In this document: piece after piece, positions 24,167 through 31,289 of the stretch
Layout: the number at the start of each line of letters is the position of its first letter
How positions within the stretch are numbered: position 1 is the stretch's first letter
From: Palsa-459 sp963841965
GTDB lineage: Bacteria; Actinomycetota; Acidimicrobiia; Acidimicrobiales; RAAP-2
Reading direction: 5' to 3'
Assembly: GCA_963841965.1 (NCBI GenBank)
Contig: CAWJES010000015.1
Location: 13,131-77,130, forward strand
Length of the DNA: 64,000 nt
The notes under the pieces: model-generated
Databases searched by the model: none
Told to the model about the DNA's origin: nothing
What the model saw: only the letters and a program-made list of their open reading frames with translations
Made by a program: the position numbers and the translations under genes

Positions 24167-27100
24167 TCAGCGCCGCGTGGCGTCGATGCCCATCAGCTCC
24201 TCGGGCACGACCGTGCCCGGCCGGTTCGATGGGTCCTGCGACAAGAACCGGCCGATGACCGGGAGCTCGGTGATCGACTCTGCGCGCAGCGTAGACATGA
24301 CGACCGGCAGGAACGACTCGGCGGCCGGGAACACCAGGTAGCGGGGGAGCCACTCGGGGTAGTACTTGGCGTTGAACCGCCAGAGCGTCTCGATCGGCAG
24401 GATCCCCGAGAGGCGCTTGAGCGCCCATCGCTCCGCCCTGGTCGTCATCCCCTCGCCGCGCTCCCCGTCGAGGATCGAACGGAAGGCTGCGAAGTTGAGC
24501 GACAGCCCCGTTGCGCCCTGCGCCTGCAGGTGCTCGATCGTGGTGCACAGGGCGTAGTCGATGAGCCCGTTGGGGTGCTCCGCGGGGTCCCGGCGCATCA
24601 GGTCCAGGGAGTACCCGCGGATCGCGGGCGACGACACGAACTGGCACATCGCCGCAGGCCTGCCGTCCGGTCCGGTGATCACGGTCAGGAGGAGGCCCGT
24701 GTCCTTCGGGTTGAAGAGGCGGCCGAGGCACATGGAGAACCCGCGCTCGCCCTCGCCGCGCCGGTTGAGCTCCATGAGCCCGACGAGCCCGGGCACGCGC
24801 GCAGGATCGATCCGCGAGGGATCGAGGAACTCCGCGGTGTAGCCATGGCGCTCGAGGCGCGTGCACGCCTGGCGAAGGCCCTTCATCTTCCCGCCCGCGA
24901 GGGAGAACCGCTGGACGTCGACCACGGCCTCGTCTCCGAGGTAGAGGTAGCGCATGCCGGCCTGGGAGTAGAGGGGGAGCCAGGCCTCGCCCGCTCCCAC
25001 GACGCCGATCGTCCATCCCTTGGCCTCCGCGAACCCGCGGAACTCGCCCCACGCCTCCTCGCGCTCGTCGTCGGGGCCGATGGGGTCGGGCGAGACCAGG
25101 CAGACGCCTCCGTAGACGGCGTAGGCGACGAGCGTGTCGCGATGGAAGAAGAACTGCTTGTCATCGCGCAGCGCGAAGTAGTCGAGCGTTCCGCGGCCGT
25201 GCCGGCGGACGAGGTCCCGGGCGCGCAGCTCCGCCGCGCGGCGCTCGGCCGACGTGCTGCGCTCAGAGAGTCGCCGGTCCACGACGGGGCGCGTCGCGAG
25301 GTAGAGCGCGCTCGCGGCGACCGCGATGCCGACGGTGAGCATCGCGGGGAAGACGAAGTCGTCGACCGCGTCGGGGAGCGAGATCGTCGTGATCCCCGCG
25401 AGTCGCTCGACGACGGCAAGGACGACCAGCCCGAAGCCCGGCAGCTCGCCGCGCCGCAGGTTCGTCAGCTCCACCCCGATGACCGCGCCCACGACGGCCG
25501 CGCCGCAGATGAGGGCCAGCCAGGGGAGGGCGGTGGCAAGACTGCCGCGGTCGGACTGCCCGCGGAAGTCCGCACGGCGGACCAGCAGGAATATGAGCAC
25601 CGCGGTGGAGACGAGGACGCCGAGCAGGGCGCCGTTGCGTCCGACGTGGCCGATGATCGACGCCGAGAGCACCAGGACCGAGGCGATCCACGCCCGCCGC
25701 TGACCACGACGGACGCCGCGCGCGAGCATGATCAGCGCGACCCCCGTCAGGGCGACGAGGGCTGCCGCAGTCTGGGACACGCCGATCGGGATCGCGCCGA
25801 GGAGGGCGTGGAGGTGGCCGCGCAGCGGCGGGACCATCGCGACGACCACGTTCGCGAGGCCCGCGAGGACGAGAGCCCCTGCAGCGACGCGTCGGACGAG
25901 CCGCTGGCTGCGCTGCCGGTCGATGGCGTCGGGATCGGACGGCCACCGTTGGCCGTGGGGCCACGAGGCAACGAGCGACATCCGCAGGGCCCGTGCCCTT
26001 GACGTCCGCTCGCTCGATACCCGCTCCCTCGACGCGAGCCGTTCGAGCGCGGTCGAACCGGGCAGGGGCTCATCGCCGAGAAGCAGCCGTGCATGCAGCT
26101 CGGTACCCGCCTCGAGCTCGAGGAAACCGGCCCGCATGCGCGCAAGGAAGACCGGTGGGAGGCCCAGATGCCCGGGAAGCTCGCAGACGACCTCGCCCGT
26201 CGCACCGGCCATCGCGAGGAAGCCGTCCAGCAGGGGTCCGATCGCCGCGCGCATGGATCCGCCGACGACATAGCCGCTCGCCCCGTGCTCCAACAGCTGG
26301 CGGGCGCGGTCGAGCACGGGCGCCTCGTCGGTCGAGAGCCCCGAGAAGGGGTCCTCGCGGCGTGGCCGGTCGCGGAGCTCTCGGGGGTAGCGCCTCGACG
26401 AGACGACGGCGGCCGTTGTCGCGACGACGATCTCCGCGGCGGTGATGACCACCAGGGTGATCAGGAGCCTGGTCGGCCAGGACATGCCGACGACGCGCTC
26501 AACGACGTGGTGCGCTCGCTCGGACCGGATGGTGAGGCGGCCGAGTCCGGACGCGACGATCCCGATCCGCGTCGCGATGAAGGCGAGCACGGCGACGAGC
26601 GGAGCGAGCCACAGGAGATGGCGGAAGCCGCGGTAGCGGATCCTCGAAGCGACGAACCGTGGTGCCGCAGCAGGATCCTCGAGCCGGTCCTCGCCGCGGA
26701 GCCACTCGGACGAACCCCGCCGCTCGGTCACCACGTCGGGTCGGGCGGACTCCACGACGACCTGACGGACGCCTGTCGCCGTCACGAGGTCGATCACGAG
26801 CGACGGGACGACCTCGAGGCCGAGCATCGCGAGGCGCTGCCGGCCGGGGACCTCGGCAAGTTCCGAGTCACGCCATCCGGGCAGGACGTAGCCCCCCCGG
26901 TCGGGCTGCGCGCAGAACTCGCTGATCGCGTCGCGGAAGCCGGGGTGGGCGTTGAGGGACATTTCGACCATCCGCGCGACGTCCGTCGTCGCGGACGGAT
27001 CGACCAGGTTCCCCGCGATCACCAGCACGCCGGGTCCCTGCCAGGAGGCGAGCTCGACGACCAGCGCTGCGCAGGTGGCGGCTGACGCCTGGGTCGCAAC

Positions 27101-27193
27101 GGTCGGGAGCAGGAGGTCGCTCACCACGAGGACCCGGGATCCTCGTGGGACCTGGACCGAGACGGCGGAAGGCGTGCACCCTTCGAGATCCAC
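24167..27193 (-). CDS. MprF/LysX-like membrane protein with degenerate N-terminal phosphoesterase domain
   Basis: About 1008 residues. The C-terminal third is a phosphatidylglycerol lysyltransferase/DUF2156-type GNAT-fold domain (DYFALRDDKQFFFHRD, GEAWLPLYSQAGMRYLYLGDEA, GLSLNFAAFRSIL). Such domains transfer an amino acid from aminoacyl-tRNA to a lipid. The middle contains about ten transmembrane helices in two groups. The N-terminal 110 residues resemble a calcineurin-type metallophosphoesterase but lack its metal ligands: SDLLLP replaces SDLHL, AGNLVD replaces GDL, and PGWRDS replaces GNHD. It starts at GTG 27193; the valines between there and VLVVSDLL are GTC codons and cannot initiate. 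Likely role: cell-envelope lipid modification and resistance to cationic compounds. The lipid and amino acid are unknown. Confidence 0.78.
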   Translation of the reverse strand: MDLEGCTPSAVSVQVPRGSRVLVVSDLLLPTVATQASAATCAALVVELASWQGPGVLVIAGNLVDPSATTDVARMVEMSLNAHPGFRDAISEFCAQPDRGGYVLPGWRDSELAEVPGRQRLAMLGLEVVPSLVIDLVTATGVRQVVVESARPDVVTERRGSSEWLRGEDRLEDPAAAPRFVASRIRYRGFRHLLWLAPLVAVLAFIATRIGIVASGLGRLTIRSERAHHVVERVVGMSWPTRLLITLVVITAAEIVVATTAAVVSSRRYPRELRDRPRREDPFSGLSTDEAPVLDRARQLLEHGASGYVVGGSMRAAIGPLLDGFLAMAGATGEVVCELPGHLGLPPVFLARMRAGFLELEAGTELHARLLLGDEPLPGSTALERLASRERVSSERTSRARALRMSLVASWPHGQRWPSDPDAIDRQRSQRLVRRVAAGALVLAGLANVVVAMVPPLRGHLHALLGAIPIGVSQTAAALVALTGVALIMLARGVRRGQRRAWIASVLVLSASIIGHVGRNGALLGVLVSTAVLIFLLVRRADFRGQSDRGSLATALPWLALICGAAVVGAVIGVELTNLRRGELPGFGLVVLAVVERLAGITTISLPDAVDDFVFPAMLTVGIAVAASALYLATRPVVDRRLSERSTSAERRAAELRARDLVRRHGRGTLDYFALRDDKQFFFHRDTLVAYAVYGGVCLVSPDPIGPDDEREEAWGEFRGFAEAKGWTIGVVGAGEAWLPLYSQAGMRYLYLGDEAVVDVQRFSLAGGKMKGLRQACTRLERHGYTAEFLDPSRIDPARVPGLVGLMELNRRGEGERGFSMCLGRLFNPKDTGLLLTVITGPDGRPAAMCQFVSSPAIRGYSLDLMRRDPAEHPNGLIDYALCTTIEHLQAQGATGLSLNFAAFRSILDGERGEGMTTRAERWALKRLSGILPIETLWRFNAKYYPEWLPRYLVFPAAESFLPVVMSTLRAESITELPVIGRFLSQDPSNRPGTVVPEELMGIDATRR

Positions 27194-27199
27194 GGATCC

Positions 27200-27205
27200 A
27201 GTCTC
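27200..27205 (-). promoter_or_regulatory. GAGACT hexamer six bases before the MprF-like gene
   Basis: GAGACT on the minus strand ends six bases before GTG 27193. It keeps the second-position A and sixth-position T of a -10 box. The same hexamer at the same distance precedes the GH1-like gene at 46278. Tentative leaderless promoter. Confidence 0.25.
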
Positions 27206-27244
27206 GCACGCCTGCAGGCGTTCGACGCGTGCCCGTAGCGGGCC

Positions 27245-27271
27245 TTGCCGACCTCGATCCCTCGCTAATCT
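27245..27271 (+). promoter_or_regulatory. Predicted promoter of the HAD phosphatase gene
   Basis: TTGCCG (27245-27250) and TAATCT (27266-27271) are separated by 15 bases, and the ATG follows nine bases later. There is no Shine-Dalgarno sequence, so a leaderless transcript is likely. Confidence 0.45.
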
Positions 27272-27280
27272 GCGCTCGAG

Positions 27281-27775
27281 ATGCCGATCGACCCCCGCCG
27301 CGGCCACTGGTGGTGGCGCGAGGATCCCCTGGAGGCAGGATCGGCGGTGATCTTCGACCTCGATGGAGTCCTGGCTGACGCCCAGGGGCGCCAGCACCAT
27401 CTCGAATGGGGTCGCCGAGACTGGGACGCGTTCTTCGAGGCGTGCGGGGATGATCCCGTGATCGAGGAGGTCGAGGCGCTCCTCGCGCTCCTCGATCCGG
27501 GCCTCGGGGTCCTCCTCGTGACGGCCCGCCCGCAACGGGTGCGGGACCTCACCCTCTCATGGCTGGACCACCACAGCCTTCGGTGGGACCTCCTCATCAT
27601 GCGGCCGACGCGCGACTTCGCGCCCGCGGACCAGTTCAAGCGCGATGTCGTCGAGGAGCTCCGCGAGGAGGACTTCGTGCTGCGACTCGCGGTGGAGGAC
27701 GACCCGCGGAACCGCGACATGTACGTCGCCGCCGGCGTGCCGTGCCTCTACGTGCACTCCGGCTACTACGACTGA
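27281..27775 (+). CDS. HAD-superfamily phosphatase (polynucleotide-kinase 3'-phosphatase-like)
   Basis: A 164-residue single-domain HAD protein. Motif I is VIFDLDGVLAD with nucleophile Asp26 and Asp28, motif II the Thr of LLVTARP, motif III a Lys in the DQFKRDVVEEL region, and motif IV the acidic pair of AVEDDPRNRDMY. The short cap-less form and the W/D spacing resemble phosphatase domains of bacterial polynucleotide kinases, but a nucleotide substrate is only a suggestion. Its last 10 bases overlap the convergent hemY gene. Confidence 0.75.
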   Translation: MPIDPRRGHWWWREDPLEAGSAVIFDLDGVLADAQGRQHHLEWGRRDWDAFFEACGDDPVIEEVEALLALLDPGLGVLLVTARPQRVRDLTLSWLDHHSLRWDLLIMRPTRDFAPADQFKRDVVEELREEDFVLRLAVEDDPRNRDMYVAAGVPCLYVHSGYYD

Positions 27776-29226
27776 TCCGCCAACCATGCGCGGAGGTTCC
27801 GAGCCGACGTGCGCCCGCTTCCGATGCACGCCGGGATGCCCACCCCGCGGTAGGCGGCACCCGCCACGGCCAGGCCGCCGAGGGCGCTCACCGCGGCATC
27901 GACGCCGTCGACGCGGACGAGGTGGTTGACCCGATACTGGGGGAACGCGTCGGGCCACCGGGTCACTGCGGCCGCACTCGGCGCAGCGATCTCGCCGATC
28001 AGCAGGGTGAGGTCGAGGAGGACCCTCTCGACGAGCACTTCGTCGTCCAGGTCCATCCAGCGAGCGTCATCGATGCGTCCGACGGATGCGCGGAGGAGCA
28101 CCTCGCCCGGCCGGGCGAGGTGCGGCCACTTGCGGTCGAGGAACGTCACGGCCGTGACCATGAAGCGATCCTCGGGAGCGGCGTGCCCGATCGGCACGAG
28201 CACGCCCGTGCCCGACGCAGGCAGGGTGATGGCATCAGCCGGGAAGCGCAGCGTCACGACAGCGACCCCCGCTGCGTCGATCGATCCGACCATGGACGCA
28301 GCCTCGCGGTCGATGTCGTCGAGCAGCAGGGATGTGGCCGCAGCCGGCGTCGCGAGCACCACGCCGTCTGCCTCGAGCCGGTCGCGCCCCGTCTCGACGA
28401 CCCATCGGGGCCTCCCCGGAGCGCCGCGGTGCAGCCCGGTGGCCGTCGTGCCCAGGGCAAGCTCCGCCTCGCGGTCGCGAAGCGTCGCGGCGATGAGCTC
28501 GGGCAGTGACCCCACGCCGTCGCGCAGCGTGTAGAAGGCGGGCGTTGCCACCGACTCGTCTTCGGGGATCGGGTCGCGCACCGCAGCCTTTGCCTGGAGC
28601 GCGCGCATGAGGCTCCCGCGCACCTGCCCGGCGGCGAGGATCGGCGGGTAGACGGCGGCGGCCGACAGGTCCTTCACCCTCCCCGCGTGGATGCCTCCGA
28701 TCAGCGGATCGATGAGCATGTCGACAACGCGATGCCCGAGCTTGTCGCCGACGAGCGGGCCGATCGCCCGATCCTCGAGCGCGGACCGGCTCGGCTGGCG
28801 CGGGGCGATCAGGTCGAGGGCCGCACGTGCGGCTCCCGCAATCCCAAGGATGCCGACGGCGTCCTTCGTGCGGAGGTCGCGAAGCCGGGTCGGGATCCCG
28901 AGCGCGAGCCCCGGTGGAAGCAGGCGGAGCCGACCGCGAGCGAAGACCCAGGCACCCTGCGCGCCGATCGGTTCGAGCAGTTCGGAGCAGCCGAGCTCCG
29001 AGATGAGTGCGACGGCCTCGGGGCGCCGCGCGAGGAATCCGTCGGGGCCGACATCAACTGCACGCCCGGCGATCGGCGCGCACAGGAGCTTGCCGCCCAG
29101 TCGCTCGTCAACCTCGAGCACGGTCACGCTGGACGTCGCCCCCACGGGTCCCGCTGCGCCCCCCAGCAGCTCGTACGCGCACGAGAGACCGGCGACGCCG
29201 CCGCCGACGACGACGACGTGGCTCAC
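27766..29226 (-). CDS. hemY: Protoporphyrinogen/coproporphyrinogen oxidase, HemY (CgoX) type
   Basis: FAD-dependent oxidase of 486 residues. HVVVVGGGVAGLSCAYEL is the FAD-binding motif; VDVGPDGFLARRPEAV and DMLIDPLIGGIHAG are family blocks near the substrate site. In Actinomycetota this family oxidises coproporphyrinogen III to coproporphyrin III, before iron insertion; the name cgoX is then more accurate than hemG/hemY. No HemQ/ChdC gene is seen in the window. GTG 29226 overlaps the hemH stop (GTGA). Third gene of the hemE-hemH-hemY operon. Confidence 0.9.
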   Translation of the reverse strand: MSHVVVVGGGVAGLSCAYELLGGAAGPVGATSSVTVLEVDERLGGKLLCAPIAGRAVDVGPDGFLARRPEAVALISELGCSELLEPIGAQGAWVFARGRLRLLPPGLALGIPTRLRDLRTKDAVGILGIAGAARAALDLIAPRQPSRSALEDRAIGPLVGDKLGHRVVDMLIDPLIGGIHAGRVKDLSAAAVYPPILAAGQVRGSLMRALQAKAAVRDPIPEDESVATPAFYTLRDGVGSLPELIAATLRDREAELALGTTATGLHRGAPGRPRWVVETGRDRLEADGVVLATPAAATSLLLDDIDREAASMVGSIDAAGVAVVTLRFPADAITLPASGTGVLVPIGHAAPEDRFMVTAVTFLDRKWPHLARPGEVLLRASVGRIDDARWMDLDDEVLVERVLLDLTLLIGEIAAPSAAAVTRWPDAFPQYRVNHLVRVDGVDAAVSALGGLAVAGAAYRGVGIPACIGSGRTSARNLRAWLADQS

Positions 29227-30131
29227 GGCGTCGACTTCCGCTCGATGATGTCTGCGAGGACCTCGAGGAATCGGGGATCATCGTTGAGCGACGGCGTCCG
29301 GCGCAGCGAGATGCCGAGCTCCCGTGCGAGGTGGTCTGCCTCGATGTCCACGTCGTAGAGGACCTCGAGGTGGTCCGAGACGAAGCCCACCGGGCACACG
29401 ACGACGTGCGACGTCTCTGACGGATCGAGAGACCGCAGGTAGTCGAGGATGTCGGGTCCCAGCCACTCCTCCTCGGTCCGTCCGGCGCTCTGCCAGCACT
29501 GGGCGTACTCGCGCAATCCGGCGAGCGAGGCGATCCGACCTGCGGCGTCGGCGAGCTGCTCCGCGTAGTCACCGCCCTCGGCGACGACCCGGACGGGCAG
29601 GGCGTGGGCGCTGAAGACCACGATGCGCGAGCCTTCGGGTGTCCCTGCGATGGCCGCCTGGACGTTTGCGGCCACGATCTCGCAGAATCCCGGCGCGTCC
29701 CACCACGCCCAGATCGGGACGTATGGGACGAGCCCGTCGAGCGCCGACTCCGCGCGATCGTGGTACTGGCCGGTCGACATGGCAGCGCTCAGGGGGGCGA
29801 GGACGAGACCGATGACCCGGTCGACGCCCGAGGCGGCCAGCGCCGACGCCGCCTCCTCGATCGACGGCTCCTCGTAGCGGGTGGCGTTGGCGACCAGGAA
29901 TCGACCAGGCGAGCGGCGCTCGAGCTCGCGAGTGATCCCGTCCACCTGGGCCTGCGTGCGGTCGTTCAGCGGCGAGGTGCCCCCGATCGCGTCGTACCGC
30001 TTGACGAGATCGGCGAGCTGCTCGGGCGAGGGGGGCCTCCCGCGCCGGATGCGCGTGTAATAGGGCTCGATGCCCTCCCGGGTGCGGGGCGTGCCGTAGG
30101 AGAGCACGAGGACGCCCGTCTGCCCGCTCAT
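29223..30131 (-). CDS. hemH: Ferrochelatase (probably coproporphyrin ferrochelatase, CpfC)
   Basis: Inserts ferrous iron into the porphyrin ring. VLVLSYGTPRTREGIEPYYTR is the N-terminal signature, VVFSAHALPVRVV has the catalytic histidine and GFVSDHLEVLYDVDIEA the catalytic glutamate. Length (302) is close to the short Gram-positive type, which acts on coproporphyrin. The pairing with HemY-type oxidase agrees. ATG 30131 overlaps the hemE stop by four bases; the longer open frame upstream lies inside hemE and is rejected. Confidence 0.92.
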   Translation of the reverse strand: MSGQTGVLVLSYGTPRTREGIEPYYTRIRRGRPPSPEQLADLVKRYDAIGGTSPLNDRTQAQVDGITRELERRSPGRFLVANATRYEEPSIEEAASALAASGVDRVIGLVLAPLSAAMSTGQYHDRAESALDGLVPYVPIWAWWDAPGFCEIVAANVQAAIAGTPEGSRIVVFSAHALPVRVVAEGGDYAEQLADAAGRIASLAGLREYAQCWQSAGRTEEEWLGPDILDYLRSLDPSETSHVVVCPVGFVSDHLEVLYDVDIEADHLARELGISLRRTPSLNDDPRFLEVLADIIERKSTP

Positions 30132-31186
30132 GACGCACCGCCCACCCCGGCGCGGCCCTCGGCGTGCACGACCGCGACGACCTCGGCGAGGACCCCTGGG
30201 TCCGTCGACGGGAAGACCCCGTGTCCGAGGTTGAAGATGTGGCCGGGCCGATCGCCCGCGAGCGCGAGGATGCTTCTCGTGGCTTCGAGGGCCACGCCGA
30301 CGTCCGACACGCAGAGCGCGGGATCGAGATTCCCCTGGACCGCGAGGTCGCCGACTCGCCCGCGGGCGAGGTCCAGCGGGACGTGCCAGTCGACGCCGAT
30401 GACGTCCGCGCCGGACGTCGCCATCAGGCCCAGCAGTTCGCCCGTCCCCAGCCCAAAGAGGATCCGGGGCACGCCAAGCGGGGCGAGCGCCTCCATGACG
30501 CGCCGGGTCGCGGGCAGCGCGAACCGCTCGTACTCGTCGGGGGTGAGCGACCCCGCCCACGAATCGAAGAGCTGGATCGCCTGGGCACCTGCCTTCACCT
30601 GGGCCGTGATGAACGCGATGGCCATGTCGGCCAGCCGGTCGGTGAGCTGGGCGAACAGCCGGGGCTCCGCGTGGGCGAGATTCTTCACGACCTCGAAGGT
30701 CCTCGTCGGGCCTCCTTCCACGAGGTAGCTCGCGACCGTGTAGGGCGCGCCCGCGAATCCGATGAGCGGGGTGCCGGTCGAACTCAGCTCGGCGCAGACG
30801 AGGCGGACGGTGTCGGTGACGTGGGCGATGTCGCCGTCCTCGAGGGGCCGCAGCCGTGGGAGGTCCGCGGCGGACCGGAACGGCTCGGCGACCTGGGGCC
30901 CCTTGCCCGGGACGACGTCGACCCCGAAGCCAATGGCATGGACGGGCACGACGATGTCACTGAAGAGGATGGCCGCGTCGACCCCGTACCGGCGGACCGG
31001 CTGCAGGGTCACCTCGCAGGCGATCTCCGGCCGCGCGATCGCCTCCAGGATCGATCCGGTCCCGCGCAGGGCCCGGTACTCGGGGAGGGATCGGCCCGCC
31101 TGCCGCATGAACCAGACGGGTACGTGGTCCACGTGATCGCCCCGGCAGGCGGCGAGGAAGGTCGCGCGGGAAGCGTCGGAAGGCAC
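30128..31186 (-). CDS. hemE: Uroporphyrinogen decarboxylase
   Basis: Converts uroporphyrinogen III to coproporphyrinogen III. The N-terminal VPVWFMRQAGRSLPEYR is the family signature with the substrate-binding Arg residues, and AAILFSDIVVPVHAIG and GFAGAPYTVASYLVEGG are also conserved. GTG 31186 gives 352 residues, the usual length. A TACGAT hexamer six bases upstream supports this start and a leaderless transcript. First gene of a three-gene haem operon; hemL lies at the left edge of the window and is not linked. Confidence 0.93.
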   Translation of the reverse strand: MPSDASRATFLAACRGDHVDHVPVWFMRQAGRSLPEYRALRGTGSILEAIARPEIACEVTLQPVRRYGVDAAILFSDIVVPVHAIGFGVDVVPGKGPQVAEPFRSAADLPRLRPLEDGDIAHVTDTVRLVCAELSSTGTPLIGFAGAPYTVASYLVEGGPTRTFEVVKNLAHAEPRLFAQLTDRLADMAIAFITAQVKAGAQAIQLFDSWAGSLTPDEYERFALPATRRVMEALAPLGVPRILFGLGTGELLGLMATSGADVIGVDWHVPLDLARGRVGDLAVQGNLDPALCVSDVGVALEATRSILALAGDRPGHIFNLGHGVFPSTDPGVLAEVVAVVHAEGRAGVGGAS

Positions 31187-31192
31187 GACGCC

Positions 31193-31198
31193 ATCGTA
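31193..31198 (-). promoter_or_regulatory. Predicted -10 element of the hemE-hemH-hemY operon
   Basis: TACGAT on the minus strand ends exactly six bases before GTG 31186 and there is no ribosome site between them. No clear -35 element is seen. Confidence 0.5.
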
Positions 31199-31251
31199 AG
31201 ACCACACTGCCCGTGCCACCGACGTGTCGGGGAGGGGTGCGTGGCGGGCCG

Positions 31252-31257
31252 TAGAAT
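31252..31257 (+). promoter_or_regulatory. Predicted -10 element of helD
   Basis: TAGAAT lies 33 bases before the GTG start of helD, leaving a short leader that contains the ribosome site GGAGGGG. This gene therefore looks leadered, unlike its divergent neighbour hemE. Confidence 0.4.
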
Positions 31258-31289
31258 GATCCGTTCCCGGTTTCAGCGGAGGAGGGGTC

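Noticed and set aside
23232..25052. Minus-strand open frame across dipZ and the MprF-like gene
   Set aside because: It crosses two supported genes, and its translation has no recognisable domain.
29223..30560. N-terminal extension of hemH to 30560
   Set aside because: The extra residues are shadow sequence within hemE, and ATG 30131 forms the normal four-base overlap.
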